Assembly: GCF_030812855.1 (NCBI RefSeq)
Contig: NZ_JAUSTK010000008.1
Coordinates: 141,853 to 205,852 of the forward strand
Reading direction: 5' to 3'
Length of the DNA stretch: 64,000 nucleotides
From: Paenibacillus wynnii
Lineage (GTDB): Bacteria > Bacillota > Bacilli > Paenibacillales > Paenibacillaceae
A program made the position numbers and the translations under genes. The notes under the pieces were generated by a model. That model was given only the letters and a program-made list of their open reading frames with translations, was not told the DNA's origin and did not search any database. The stretch's first letter is position 1; every line of letters starts with the position of its first letter. Positions 8,936 to 18,590 of the stretch are shown here, piece by piece.

Positions 8936-10111
8936 TTATAATAATTCATCGAAAACGGTATAAGCTTGATCGATTTTCCAAGTACCGTCACTTGCTTTGG
9001 TGAATACATAAATAATCCCTTGCTCATACGTCTCTGTTAAATCTTTTTCCTTCGTTTTTTGCTCAGCATACAAGGCAGCTTCATTCCCGTTATAGTAGAA
9101 AACATTGGAAATGCCTGGCGTATAGTTAACATTATTATTGCTGAAGAACTGCTTTAAATCCGAGTTCAACTCAGCATCTGATTCCTCATCATAGGAATTC
9201 AAGGTAGCCATTACTCCTGTGATGTTTTCTTCATTTAGAGCTTTGTAATAATTGGATAGCGTGTTATTTATCGCCGAAATGTCACCTTGTGGTGCATCAG
9301 CAGGCTTCGAGGCTTGAGCAGATGTTAACAGAATGGTTGATTCCTGAAGCTCCACGTCTGATATTTTCCATTTACCGTTTTTTCGTATCAAAGTGTATAT
9401 GTACTGATCCTCCTGATCGGGAACGTAAGGACCGTTAATACGGACGGAGGTCTCTGTGGTTGCAACGATAGCTTCATCTGCTTTGAGATTAACAATGCTT
9501 AGTTCGTTAAGGGTGCTCTTGATATCAAATGTCTTAAATGATGATTCCAGACTGGAAACATAATCATAGAAATAAGATTCTGAATCCGTCAGGGAATTCA
9601 TTCCCCCCAAATTCTCTTCATTGAAGTATGAAATCATGTTGTTAAATAAACTCTTGAGTTCAGCTTCATCGGCTGCTATTGATGATGCTGTAGTTATTCG
9701 CACACTCTTTCCTGTAGGGTCCCACAGAACCGTTCCGCCTGTTGCTTCACCTATAAAACGTAGGGGAACATAGGTAGTGCCGTTGGAGGAAGTAGGGGCG
9801 GCGACCAGTTTTTTTATGATTCCGTTGATGCTTGCGCGGTTGCTGCCTATTTTCAATTGAATGTTGAGATCTGAACCTGTGCCTGTAACCGTTCCAGTCT
9901 TGGCATCCCAAAGGACCTTAAGACCCAGCTTCTCAAAGACAGCCCTGAAGGGTACAAGAACCGAACCGTTCTGTAAATAGGGAGCTCCTGCATTAAACGA
10001 AACCTTACTATCGTTGATAAACACTTCAATCGGTTTTGATGCGGCAAAGACTGGAACGGCAAGCACAAAGGCTAGTATTAGCATCGTCAATAGGGATAAT
10101 AGTTTTTTCAT
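8936..10111 (-). CDS. Secreted copper amine oxidase N-terminal (stalk) domain protein
   Basis: A signal peptide (MKKLLSLLTMLILAFVLAVP) is followed by two stalk-domain halves with their hallmark segments (NGSVLVPFRAVFEKLGLKVLWD, then GTTYVPLRFIGEATGGTVLWD). The C-terminal half contains two repeats of an NTF2/SnoaL-like fold (FNNMISYFNEENLGGMNSL... and LSNYYKALNEENITGVMATL...), each ending in a WKI strand. Such proteins are abundant in Paenibacillus and probably act at the cell surface; the substrate is unknown. The start at 10111 has GAGGAG about 9 nt upstream; a further upstream in-frame ATG would precede the signal peptide by 15 codons and is less likely. Confidence 0.85.
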   Translation of the reverse strand: MKKLLSLLTMLILAFVLAVPVFAASKPIEVFINDSKVSFNAGAPYLQNGSVLVPFRAVFEKLGLKVLWDAKTGTVTGTGSDLNIQLKIGSNRASINGIIKKLVAAPTSSNGTTYVPLRFIGEATGGTVLWDPTGKSVRITTASSIAADEAELKSLFNNMISYFNEENLGGMNSLTDSESYFYDYVSSLESSFKTFDIKSTLNELSIVNLKADEAIVATTETSVRINGPYVPDQEDQYIYTLIRKNGKWKISDVELQESTILLTSAQASKPADAPQGDISAINNTLSNYYKALNEENITGVMATLNSYDEESDAELNSDLKQFFSNNNVNYTPGISNVFYYNGNEAALYAEQKTKEKDLTETYEQGIIYVFTKASDGTWKIDQAYTVFDELL

Positions 10112-10256
10112 AATATTCGCTCCTCTAATATACAACTCTATGTAAAATAGGATCATTATACCATTTCTTCAAACTCTACGTCTATCAATTAGTGGTTGTT
10201 GATTGGCAGAATAAACAAGCCGGAAATAAATCATTTCCGACCCTTCACAAGCAAAG

Positions 10257-11060
10257 TTAGACTAGAAAAGCTTCGCGAACCCGATTCCAAAATGGGAATG
10301 GGCGATAGCGGGCAAAGCTGATTTTTTGCTCCGAGACTTGGCAACGCACAGAAATAAGGTCATCCACAGGAATGTTGTTGTGGTCAATGGTCAGCAGCAA
10401 ACGCTGGTCTTTCCGCGAAAAAATATCACAATGATGATGCTTCGGCAACAGCAGAGGAGAACCCATCGTCCGAAACACGCGATTATTGATGGAAGCAATC
10501 TCAGAAATCTGCAAGGCCTCAATCGAAGGATGCACCATAGCGCCACCCAAGCTTTTGTTATAAGCCGTACTTCCGGAAGGTGTGGATACACAAAGACCGT
10601 CACCCCGGAACATTTCGAACGTCTCGTCATTGATATCGATCTGTATGACTATTGTGCCGTCAACACCTTTAAGGGTAAATTCATTCAGCGCAATATGAGA
10701 GGTTGTACCGGATTTTTTGTGAATTTCTAGCTCCAGCAGCGGATATTTTACAATTCGTGGTTTATGAGGCTTAGGATCACCCGTACCGCACATATAATCG
10801 ATTAAAGTTGAAAGTTCCTGTGCTTTCCAATCGGCGTAAAATCCGAGATGACCCGTATGAACACCTACGAAAGCCAGACTGGAGATCCGATCGATAAAAG
10901 TATGGAAAGCGTGCAGCATAGTGCCGTCACCGCCAATAGATATAACAATCTCGGGAGACTCGGCATCCAATTGCAGATTTCGCTCCGCTGCAAGTTTATG
11001 AAATTGCTCGGCCAAATCCATAGATAGTTGGTCACCGCGGTCCAGAACATAGTATCTCAA
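10257..11060 (-). CDS. nadK: NAD kinase
   Basis: The protein makes NADP+ from NAD+ and ATP in the cytoplasm. The GGDGT motif is at residues 43-47, GVHTGHLGFY follows as the NAD-binding region, and the DGLCVSTPSGSTAYNKSLGGA segment is the conserved NADP/NAD site. The 267-residue length is typical of the shorter Firmicute enzyme. The start is TTG with AAAGGAG 10 nt upstream. Confidence 0.95.
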   Translation of the reverse strand: MRYYVLDRGDQLSMDLAEQFHKLAAERNLQLDAESPEIVISIGGDGTMLHAFHTFIDRISSLAFVGVHTGHLGFYADWKAQELSTLIDYMCGTGDPKPHKPRIVKYPLLELEIHKKSGTTSHIALNEFTLKGVDGTIVIQIDINDETFEMFRGDGLCVSTPSGSTAYNKSLGGAMVHPSIEALQISEIASINNRVFRTMGSPLLLPKHHHCDIFSRKDQRLLLTIDHNNIPVDDLISVRCQVSEQKISFARYRPFPFWNRVREAFLV

Positions 11061-11176
11061 GATGAATAGGCTCCTTTGTTTAATTCTGTTTTATACCGAT
11101 CATAATCAATCTTGACCCGGAACACAACGTTTCAAGGTCTAAAGGACTAAAGCGGCAATGGGAATTCGCGATAACC

Positions 11177-12445
11177 TCATCTATTCCGCCGGAGCATCGT
11201 AAAGATACGGGTTGAGAATAACATCAACAGTGACAGCATAAAGGTTGCTGCAAGAAGCAGGCCCATGAGTCCAAGAGCGGCAACAATCCCTGAGGGTGTG
11301 GGGGGAAATGTGGCAGATACGGGCAGCGAAGCCCCTGCAGAGGAGAGTCCTGTACCTCTAATAGGCTTCCAAAGCAGTAAAACAAATGCGGCTGCCAAAA
11401 CCGAGTGAAGGGCACGGGCGACCATAAAAGGCAGATATCGCAGCCCTGTTCCGTTCAGAATACTGGCAACTTGAGCATGTACGGATAATCCCCCCCAGGA
11501 AAGAATAAAAGCCGCAGCTGCCACCTTAAAATACAACGGGAGTGAGACACCGGCAGCTCCAGCGGATCGTGCACCCAGCGTAACTTCAAAGAGACCATTT
11601 ACTAAAGCCTTGGACAGATCAGGCGGACAGCCGATTAAGGTTAATAAATGGCCGGTTAGTGTGAATAACGAAGCCATGATACCGGCCCTGCCCAATAGTT
11701 CCATTAGTACATTGAAGAATACAACTAGCCCTCCTACGACAATAATAAGCTGTAAAGAAGATTGCACAGCACCCCTGAGCAGTTCTCCAAGACTCCTGCC
11801 GTCTTTACGTCTGGCTTCAGCCATAGATGAGAATGCCGTCCGAATTCGGTAAGTAAGACCTTGTGCAGCCGTAGGTGGAGGAGTTTTAGACAATGTTTTG
11901 TTTGCAGAGTCTTCTTTTCTTCCGTGAAATGACATTAGAAGTCCAATCACTATGCCGCTTCCGTAATGGGAGAGAGCTAAGATTAGGCCTAGGGATGCAT
12001 CGTGGAAAAAACCGACAGAAACCGCACCCAGCAGAAATATAGGATCGGAAGAGGTGGTGAAAGCCACCAGCCGCTCACCTTCAATCCGGCTGACCAGATT
12101 TTGCTCACGAAGCTTTGCGGTTAACCTGGCTCCTACCGGATATCCGGACACATAACCCATAGCCGCGACGAAGCCTCCGCTACCGGGAATTCGGAATAAC
12201 GGGCGCATGAACGGATCGAGAAACGCACCGAAGAGATGAACGATACCTAAGCCAAGCATCATCTCGGAGATTACAAAGAAAGGGAACAGCGAGGGGAAAA
12301 GCACGTCCCACCATACAGCAATTCCGCGCACAGCAGCTGCCAGTGAGGCCTCAGGATAGATCAGCATCAGTAAAAGGCAAACTGCCAGTCCCAAAGTTAG
12401 TAAAGAGGGACCGTATAACCGCTTCTCGGTATGTACAAGCTTCAT
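11177..12445 (-). CDS. ylbJ: Sporulation integral membrane protein YlbJ
   Basis: A polytopic membrane protein of 422 residues with the nucleoside-recognition (Gate) fold. The segments DVLFPSLFPFFVISEMMLGLG and SGYPVGARLTAKL are characteristic of YlbJ, which is required for normal spore cortex formation in Bacillus. At least eight hydrophobic spans are visible. It sits alone upstream of nadK on the same strand. Confidence 0.9.
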   Translation of the reverse strand: MKLVHTEKRLYGPSLLTLGLAVCLLLMLIYPEASLAAAVRGIAVWWDVLFPSLFPFFVISEMMLGLGIVHLFGAFLDPFMRPLFRIPGSGGFVAAMGYVSGYPVGARLTAKLREQNLVSRIEGERLVAFTTSSDPIFLLGAVSVGFFHDASLGLILALSHYGSGIVIGLLMSFHGRKEDSANKTLSKTPPPTAAQGLTYRIRTAFSSMAEARRKDGRSLGELLRGAVQSSLQLIIVVGGLVVFFNVLMELLGRAGIMASLFTLTGHLLTLIGCPPDLSKALVNGLFEVTLGARSAGAAGVSLPLYFKVAAAAFILSWGGLSVHAQVASILNGTGLRYLPFMVARALHSVLAAAFVLLLWKPIRGTGLSSAGASLPVSATFPPTPSGIVAALGLMGLLLAATFMLSLLMLFSTRIFTMLRRNR

Positions 12446-12641
12446 AAATTCACTTCCTCAACACGCAGGAATAATCTTCCGCGATCTATGATTAGATTTA
12501 TGCAAAAGAGTGGACAAACAGCACAAAAAAAATAAGAAAGCGGTTACAAAATGAGGTGCTTTTCATTTCAGATTGTGATAAAATAAGTTTAATTAAATGC
12601 ACACCTTTTTTACATCGATAAATAAGGATGGAGTGATGGTG

Positions 12642-12737
12642 ATGAGCGTAGTAGCCGGAGTTCTTGTTTGTGCTTTTGTATATGTAATCCGTGCCTCCCT
12701 TGTCCCACCTGGCGATGAGGATTTTCGTACCTACTAA
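12642..12737 (+). CDS. Small single-span membrane peptide (31 aa)
   Basis: This short frame encodes MSVVAGVLVCAFVYVIRASL followed by a charged tail ending DFRTY. One hydrophobic segment covers residues 2-17. AAGGATGGAG lies 8 nt before the chosen ATG; an ATG two codons earlier is also possible. A strong terminator starts 11 nt after the stop, which supports a genuine monocistronic gene. Function is unknown. Confidence 0.6.
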   Translation: MSVVAGVLVCAFVYVIRASLVPPGDEDFRTY

Positions 12738-12748
12738 TAGCTGCCGAA

Positions 12749-12778
12749 GACGCTAAACAAATGTTTAGCGTCTTTTTT
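12749..12778 (+). terminator. Rho-independent terminator of the small peptide gene
   Basis: A perfect 10-bp stem (GACGCTAAAC/GTTTAGCGTC), a 4-nt loop, then a T-run. Confidence 0.92.
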
Positions 12779-12861
12779 GTGATGAGAGGGATATTGCATT
12801 AAGTTTTTTGTTATAATTAACTGATCGCAATACTTAATATGGAAGAAAGCTGGGTAATCTA

Positions 12862-13251
12862 ATGAATCCAAATGAGAGCATATATGAAAATCTGGGGGGA
12901 GCTGAAGGGCTGCATCGCCTAGTTGAAGTCTTTTATGAAAAAGTACAGCTTCACCCGAAGCTCAGTCCGTTATTTCCAGCGGATATAACTCCTGTTTTGG
13001 AGAAACAGTACCAGTTTCTGAGCCAATTCTTTGGTGGTCCTACGCTATATTCTGATCTTCATGGACATCCAATGATGAGAGCAAGGCATATGCATATCCC
13101 GATAACGCCGGAGCGTGCGGAGGAGTGGCTGGATTGTATGAAAAAAGCACTTGAGGAAACTGCTGTAGAGGAGCCATTGCGTTCATTCGTTTTGAGCCGA
13201 CTGGCAGGGCCAGCGCATCATTTTGTCAATACGCCCGAGGAACAAGAGTAA
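12862..13251 (+). CDS. yjbI: Truncated hemoglobin, group II
   Basis: The 129-residue globin has the 2-on-2 fold signatures: YENLGGAEGLHRLVEVFYEKV at the N-terminus, QFFGGPTLYSD and RARHMHIPIT with the proximal histidine, and WLDCMKKAL with the group-II Trp. It probably binds O2 or NO in the cytoplasm. It resembles Bacillus YjbI. A DUF2225 gene follows 29 nt later on the same strand, so the two may be cotranscribed. Confidence 0.92.
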   Translation: MNPNESIYENLGGAEGLHRLVEVFYEKVQLHPKLSPLFPADITPVLEKQYQFLSQFFGGPTLYSDLHGHPMMRARHMHIPITPERAEEWLDCMKKALEETAVEEPLRSFVLSRLAGPAHHFVNTPEEQE

Positions 13252-13280
13252 AGGCTGTAGTGTGAAAGGAATGAGGGCAT

Positions 13281-13994
13281 TTGACAGATTTAATACCGTT
13301 GTACTCCATTAAGGTAAAGTGCTGTAATTGTGAACATGAATTCCAAACGTCGAGAGTGCGCCCTAGTCTCAAAAAGGCAATACGCCGAGATGCGGATTTC
13401 TGCTCCTACTACAAGGAAGAAAACCCTGATTATTACGTTGTTCGGGTCTGCCCGAAATGCGGTTTTGCTTCTACGGAGAATTCAGCGGACAAGCTGTCAG
13501 AGATACAGCGAGCATCGTTTAAAAAAAGCATTGGAAACCGTTGGATAGTAAAGCATTTTGATGGCCACCGCTCCTGGGAAACGGCTTTGGAGACCTACAA
13601 GCTAGCCTTGCTCTGCGCACAGAGCATTAATGATAAGGATCGGATTCTTGCGAGTTTACTGCATCATATCGCCTGGCTGTACCGTTATAACGGGGAGAAC
13701 GAGCAGGAACTGCGATTCTTGCGGTTTTCACTTGATGCGTATATTAATGTTTATGAGCGGGATGGAGTTGGCGGCAATGATGCTCGCCTGCTATATCTTA
13801 TTGGGGAGTTGAACCGACGTATTGGTAAGTTCTCTGAGGCTGTGATGTGGTTCTCTCGCCTAATCAATGATCAGAGAATTATGGATGCAGCGATGATCAG
13901 GGCGGCACGTGAGCAGTGGGGTGTGTTGCGCGAGCAAATGAGGGATGCAAAGATGGATCCTGATGAATTACTGTCCGGAACAGAGGGAACCTGA
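13281..13994 (+). CDS. DUF2225 zinc-binding domain protein
   Basis: Cysteine pairs CCNCEHEF near residue 14 and CPKCGFAS near 58 suggest a zinc ribbon. The rest of the 237 residues is helical and tetratricopeptide-like (TALETYKLALLCAQSI, LHHIAWLYRYNGENEQEL, GELNRRIGKFSEAVMWFSRL). This architecture is the DUF2225 family; the role is unknown. The TTG start follows an AAAGGA/GAGGG region. Confidence 0.85.
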   Translation: MTDLIPLYSIKVKCCNCEHEFQTSRVRPSLKKAIRRDADFCSYYKEENPDYYVVRVCPKCGFASTENSADKLSEIQRASFKKSIGNRWIVKHFDGHRSWETALETYKLALLCAQSINDKDRILASLLHHIAWLYRYNGENEQELRFLRFSLDAYINVYERDGVGGNDARLLYLIGELNRRIGKFSEAVMWFSRLINDQRIMDAAMIRAAREQWGVLREQMRDAKMDPDELLSGTEGT

Positions 13995-14017
13995 GCAGCC
14001 TCAGGTTCCCCTGTTTC
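13984..14017 (+). terminator. Terminator overlapping the DUF2225 stop
   Basis: GGGAACCTGAG pairs with CTCAGGTTCCC and a short T-rich tail follows. The left arm overlaps the stop codon. Confidence 0.7.
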
Positions 14018-14047
14018 GTTGGATTACACAGACGAAATAGATGTTAT

Positions 14048-14278
14048 TTACCTAACGGATTTGTCAAACAACAGGTAATCTCCGTCGTTGTCTATAACGG
14101 TTGGGCTTGCATGACAGCAGGGGAAGACCAGCAGTTTCTTCTTGCCTTCTCGGACGGTCTGTAATTCTTTCGGCTTCATAGGTAAAAGCACGTTTTCCGT
14201 GTTGCAGAACGGACAGTACTGTACATATATATCGCCCAGTATAATATCATAAGGCCAAGTATGGCTGAATGGAATCAT
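14048..14278 (-). CDS. Small protein with CxxC and CC motifs, unknown
   Basis: A 76-residue protein with YCPFCNTENVL (CxxC) and a later FPCCHASP, a likely small zinc-binding or redox fold. Its ATG overlaps the stop of the upstream gene (ATGA), showing translational coupling. I do not recognise a named family. Confidence 0.7.
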   Translation of the reverse strand: MIPFSHTWPYDIILGDIYVQYCPFCNTENVLLPMKPKELQTVREGKKKLLVFPCCHASPTVIDNDGDYLLFDKSVR

Positions 14279-14484
14279 GTCTCATCCTTCCGTGCGGAGG
14301 GGTCATCTGTCTTCGATTCAGAGGTAAGATCTTCTCCTGTGGCAGGATTTTCCACTTTTCTCGAGAGTTCAGCTATTTTTTGTAGTAAAATATGTTGTGG
14401 CATATGCATTAAATGTTCCAGTGGGACACCCAGTTGCTTGGATAACGCTATAGCCGTTTCCGGCGAAATTTGTAATGGCCGCAT
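14275..14484 (-). CDS. Small hypothetical protein coupled to the CxxC protein
   Basis: A 69-residue, mostly helical protein (MRPLQISPETAIALSKQLG...), rich in charged residues at the C-terminus. AGGAGG lies 7 nt before the chosen ATG at 14484; an earlier in-frame start at 14502 would sit upstream of that site. The stop overlaps the next gene. Function unknown. Confidence 0.7.
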   Translation of the reverse strand: MRPLQISPETAIALSKQLGVPLEHLMHMPQHILLQKIAELSRKVENPATGEDLTSESKTDDPSARKDET

Positions 14485-14591
14485 GTTAAGTCCTCCTGTC
14501 ATCTGATGGTTACTTATTCGTTATCCACTTTACCATGGGTTTATGTCAATTACAAAGCAAACCAATAAGACAAAAGGAATGGTGATTATAC

Positions 14592-16379
14592 ATGAAACAC
14601 CCTTTATCGCTAACATGGGAGCTTGATTCTCTTTTTGAAGGCGGCTCGGCTTCCCCTGAATTCGAACTTTTTCTGAATGAGTTAGTGAGAGATATCGAAA
14701 AGCTGCATAAAGAAGTACTGGTGGCAGAGGTCCCTACGGATGAAGAAACTACCAAACCTTTAGATGAGATCATTGAGTTGCTGCAAAGCTGTTCAGGTCG
14801 TATTGTCCTTGCGGCTGAGTTCGCTATTTGTTTAGGTGCTCAGAACCAGCAGGACAAAGGGGCGGTGAGACTGTCAGGCAAAGTGGCGGGACTTAGTGCC
14901 AGGTTACAGGGTATTCGATCGGAATTTGACAACGTGCTGCGTCAGACAACGGATGAAGTATGGGCGCTATGGATGGCCCGTCCAGAAATCGCACCCCTTT
15001 CATTCGTGCTCACCGAAAGCCGTGATCTGGCCCGTGAGAAGATGAGCCCCGAGCTGGAGAGTATGGCACTGGAGCTTGCAGTAGATGGATATCATGGCTG
15101 GAGCGAGCATTACGAGACGATAGTGGGTTCAATTGCGATTCCTTTTGAGGACAAAGTTCTATCAGCAGGTCAGGCTTTTAATAAACTGGATGATCCTGAC
15201 CCGAAGGTGCGGGAAGTTATGTTCCGTAAATGGGAAGAGGCATGGGGTGGAGTAGCAGATTTCTGTGCAGATGCCTTGAATCACTTGGGTGGTTTCCGAT
15301 TGAAGCTATATAAAGGCCGAGGCTGGGAAGATGTTCTGAAAGATCCGCTAAGTATCAACCGTATGTCCCATGAAACGCTGAATGTGATGTGGGAAGTAAT
15401 AGGCAACAGTAAACCCGTACTGGTATCATATCTAGAGCGCAAGGCGAAGCTGCTTGGTATGGAGTCTCTTGGCTGGGCTGATGTTGAGGCTCCGATTGGC
15501 AAATCATCTGGGAAAATCCCTTACGATCAAGCGGCTGCTGATATTGTTACCCAATTCCGCAAATTCAGTCCGAAGATGGCTGACTTCGCAGAACATGCTT
15601 TTAATAGCAACTGGATTGAAGTAGAGGATCGCCCCGGCAAACGTCCTGGTGGCTTCTGTGTTTCTTTCCCTGAACGTAAGGAATCCCGAATTTTTATGAC
15701 CTATAGCGGCACTCCATCAAGTGTGTCTACGCTGGCTCATGAGTTGGGGCATGCGTATCACTCTTATCTGTTGGATGATCAACCGGTCTTTAACCAAAAT
15801 TATGCCATGAACGTAGCGGAGACTGCTTCAACCTTTGCAGAAGTCATTGTAGCCGATGCACAAGTTAAGGCCGCAAGCAGTGCAGAAGAGAAGCTGGCCC
15901 TATTGGAAGCCAAGATTCAGAACAGTGTAGCTTTTTTCATGAACATTCATGCCCGGTTCCTGTTCGAAACCCGCTTTTACGAAAAGCGTAAGGAAGGTTT
16001 GGTCCATGCGGAAGAGCTGTCCGCTTTAATGGAGGAGGCTCAGAAGGAAGCTTACTGCGGTGTTCTTTCCGAGTATCATCCTCACTTCTGGGCTTCCAAG
16101 CTGCATTTCTACGCAACGGAGGTTCCTTTCTATAATTTCCCTTATACTGTCGGATATATGTTCAGCACAGGTCTATACCGCCTTGCTTTGCAAGAGGGAG
16201 CAACCTTTGCGGACAAATATGATGATCTTCTTCGGGATACGGGTGTTATGACACTTGAGGCCTTGGTTGCTAAACATTTGGGAGCTGATCTAACACAACC
16301 TGATTTCTGGCAGGGTGCGGCTGATTTGATATCGGCGGATATTGCTGAATTCTTAGAAATGACCAAGGAATTAGCTTAA
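14592..16379 (+). CDS. M3-family oligoendopeptidase (PepF-like)
   Basis: A cytoplasmic zinc metallopeptidase of 595 residues that degrades short peptides. The HExxH motif is HELGH at 383-387, followed by YHSYLL; the third zinc ligand region is NVAETASTFAE about 25 residues later. The N-terminal LTWELDSLF and the MTYSGTPSSVSTLAHE lead-in match the PepF/M3 clade. Monocistronic, with its own terminator. Confidence 0.92.
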   Translation: MKHPLSLTWELDSLFEGGSASPEFELFLNELVRDIEKLHKEVLVAEVPTDEETTKPLDEIIELLQSCSGRIVLAAEFAICLGAQNQQDKGAVRLSGKVAGLSARLQGIRSEFDNVLRQTTDEVWALWMARPEIAPLSFVLTESRDLAREKMSPELESMALELAVDGYHGWSEHYETIVGSIAIPFEDKVLSAGQAFNKLDDPDPKVREVMFRKWEEAWGGVADFCADALNHLGGFRLKLYKGRGWEDVLKDPLSINRMSHETLNVMWEVIGNSKPVLVSYLERKAKLLGMESLGWADVEAPIGKSSGKIPYDQAAADIVTQFRKFSPKMADFAEHAFNSNWIEVEDRPGKRPGGFCVSFPERKESRIFMTYSGTPSSVSTLAHELGHAYHSYLLDDQPVFNQNYAMNVAETASTFAEVIVADAQVKAASSAEEKLALLEAKIQNSVAFFMNIHARFLFETRFYEKRKEGLVHAEELSALMEEAQKEAYCGVLSEYHPHFWASKLHFYATEVPFYNFPYTVGYMFSTGLYRLALQEGATFADKYDDLLRDTGVMTLEALVAKHLGADLTQPDFWQGAADLISADIAEFLEMTKELA

Positions 16380-16420
16380 GTAATATAATGGATTTAATCA
16401 AATTAGAGTGTTAACGCGAA

Positions 16421-16448
16421 AGTTCCCCTGAAATGGGGGGCTTTTTTA
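16421..16448 (+). terminator. Terminator after the M3 peptidase
   Basis: AGTTCCCC and GGGGGGCT pair around a 5-6-nt loop and are followed by TTTTTT. Confidence 0.75.
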
Positions 16449-16629
16449 TATCCAAATTGTCGAAAATGCTCATTTTTCAGAAGAGTATATAACAAATAAT
16501 AGTGAATAATACGCACTTATAGGAATATTTACCCAATTTTGTTGAATAATGTTGAATGGCATATGTAAGTATCCTATAATGAGCCATAAGTCTTATGTAT
16601 CTAAGATTAGTATACTAAGGGGGAAATAT

Positions 16630-17043
16630 ATGCTTAAGAGTGAACAATTATCGCTGGCACGTCAACTGGATTTAGTATTTAAAGAACTACAGGAAGAGTT
16701 GTCAGGTTTATCGTCTGGTACGGTATTTGTGCAAATACGAAACAATGTAATCGGCAAATTTGGAATTCGACATAACCCGCTTACAGGCCGCAGTGGAGCT
16801 TTCAGTGTGGAGAGTGAGGGGTTGTCAGCTATTCAGCAATCTTCCTTTCGCCTTATGGCTCTGGAAAGCTTAAGGTACAAGAAACGTTGGACGCATGGTG
16901 AAATAAGCTACGAATTTGCGATCATACAAGGGATGATCGTAGTGGATGCTACTCTGGAATCCAATTATAATATGGCTAACCTGATGATCAGATATCCTCG
17001 GGGAGCGCAAGCAGATGTAGGCTCTGATCAACTTTACGGATAA
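16630..17043 (+). CDS. Hypothetical protein, 137 aa
   Basis: A soluble protein without signal peptide or membrane span (MLKSEQLSLARQLDLVFKEL...). AAGGGGG lies 6 nt before the ATG at 16630; an in-frame ATG 27 codons earlier has no comparable site. No family recognised. A terminator follows about 40 nt downstream. Confidence 0.75.
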   Translation: MLKSEQLSLARQLDLVFKELQEELSGLSSGTVFVQIRNNVIGKFGIRHNPLTGRSGAFSVESEGLSAIQQSSFRLMALESLRYKKRWTHGEISYEFAIIQGMIVVDATLESNYNMANLMIRYPRGAQADVGSDQLYG

Positions 17044-17080
17044 GAACAATACATACACAGAATAGCTTCTTACATACAAA

Positions 17081-17117
17081 AGCCCTCTACGCTTCAATAA
17101 AGAGGCGTAGAAGGCTT
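17081..17117. terminator. Terminator hairpin
   Basis: AGCCCTCTACGC pairs with GCGTAGAAGGCT around an 11-nt loop, between convergent genes. T-tracts are weak. Confidence 0.65.
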
Positions 17118-17180
17118 AAAAGCTACTCGAATCAAAACCTGAAGAGGTTTTAACCGGATAAAGCGACTAAAGATTTATTG

Positions 17181-17423
17181 TTACGAATTCGAACGACCGG
17201 ACAATTGTTGCTCTGCCAGTTGTACGAGACGTTTGGTGATATATCCTCCCAAAGAACCGGTTTCGCGGGAAGTATAGTTACCGTAGTAACCATCTTGTGG
17301 AATAGTTACTCCAAGCTCTTGTGCTGCTTCATATTTCAATTGTTGCAGTGCTGCAGTTGCTTGAGGAACGACCAGACTGTTACGGCTGCTGCGACTACCT
17401 TGGTTTTGACCTGCTTGACCCAT
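17181..17423 (-). CDS. Alpha/beta-type small acid-soluble spore protein
   Basis: An 80-residue SASP that coats DNA in the spore core. LKYEAAQELGV is the germination-protease recognition segment and NYTSRETGSLGGYITKRLV the conserved DNA-binding half. AAGGAGG lies 8 nt before the ATG at 17423. Expression is expected in the forespore; no promoter was verified. A small AAAACCT/AGGTTTT stem lies downstream at 17134-17151. Confidence 0.95.
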   Translation of the reverse strand: MGQAGQNQGSRSSRNSLVVPQATAALQQLKYEAAQELGVTIPQDGYYGNYTSRETGSLGGYITKRLVQLAEQQLSGRSNS

Positions 17424-17515
17424 GTTTGTCACCTCCTTCGCCCGTTGTGAAGATAGTATGAGCGCGGAGACTACAATTCATGCATTGATCAGGTAGGTTA
17501 TTAGGCTGGTAAATC

Positions 17516-18493
17516 TTAGTGAGTTACGGGATAAATCATCTCAAGAAATGTTGATAACTCTAAGGTCTGACCCGGCTCTAATACAAGCAAACCTGTGAAG
17601 CCTGGATCGTCGGAAACGTTCGGAGCATCAGGTAGCCAAGTATAAGGCTCTACACACAGGAACTGATCTGCAGATCCTTTTGTGTATACTACCCAGTGCC
17701 GGAACAGATTCTCATCAGCCGTATACCGAAGCCCATAACCGTCATCACGAAGCAGCAAAGCTTCAACAGGTCTTTTGGCCCCAATACGCATTGCGGTATC
17801 AAAATCAGTCCCTCGCAGATTCATTCCTTCGTTCAGTTTATCTAAAGACCCTAGTGCAGTCACATTGCCACTCGGAAGTAGTTCATCATTTAACTCGTAT
17901 ATACTTTCTACAGGAAGCTTAAGATTCCAACGCTCGGGTTGACCGTCAATCATGAACCAGGTGTGATAACCCATTCCGAAAGGTATACGGTGACCTCCCA
18001 GATGTGTAACCTTTAGACTCTGTTTCAGCTTGTCATCCTGAAGCCGGAATGTCATTTCAAACTTAAGTGGAACCGGAAATTGTCTCATCCACTGAGGATC
18101 ATCCTCTGTGCGAAACTCTGTAGTCACCGCGCAGCCTTCTTCGTCTTCCTCAATGTCGCTAACACACCAGGATTGTGTTCTATGAAGACCATGAATATGG
18201 TTATCACCGGCAGTATTCTGATCAAATTGATAATTAATACCTTCGAATTGAAAATGTCCCTTTCGTATGCGTCCTGGAGGAACCAAGAGAGGAATGCCGA
18301 AATGGTAAGGTTTTTGCATAAAAAAGGCTTGATCACTTTCATCAGGGCCTCGAAGAATATGCCTTTTCTCTTTGCGATCCCACAGGGAGATTACACTATT
18401 TCCAAGCCGCGGCAAAAGCGTGAGTTCGAGTTCGCGGCTGTGCAAAATATAAGTATCATAACCGCCCCAATGCCCTTTGGTCACCTGTTTCAT
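17516..18493 (-). CDS. Aldose 1-epimerase family protein
   Basis: The galactose-mutarotase-like beta-sandwich is indicated by GDNHIHGLHRTQSW (conserved His), PFGMGYHTWF (second His) and a C-terminal LCVEPYTWLPDAPN with the catalytic Glu. It interconverts sugar anomers in the cytoplasm. AAAGGAG lies 8 nt before the ATG at 18493, so 18 upstream in-frame codons are excluded. Confidence 0.85.
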   Translation of the reverse strand: MKQVTKGHWGGYDTYILHSRELELTLLPRLGNSVISLWDRKEKRHILRGPDESDQAFFMQKPYHFGIPLLVPPGRIRKGHFQFEGINYQFDQNTAGDNHIHGLHRTQSWCVSDIEEDEEGCAVTTEFRTEDDPQWMRQFPVPLKFEMTFRLQDDKLKQSLKVTHLGGHRIPFGMGYHTWFMIDGQPERWNLKLPVESIYELNDELLPSGNVTALGSLDKLNEGMNLRGTDFDTAMRIGAKRPVEALLLRDDGYGLRYTADENLFRHWVVYTKGSADQFLCVEPYTWLPDAPNVSDDPGFTGLLVLEPGQTLELSTFLEMIYPVTH

Positions 18494-18590
18494 GAGATTT
18501 GCTCCTTTATCGTAACTGTTATCGTAACTGTAATCGGAATTGAACATGGTAACCTTATCATAACAGATTTATGTTCCAGCAGTTAAGGAA

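Noticed and set aside
10326..10730. 134-codon plus-strand frame antisense to the NAD kinase gene
   Set aside because: It is the shadow of a well-supported gene with conserved motifs.
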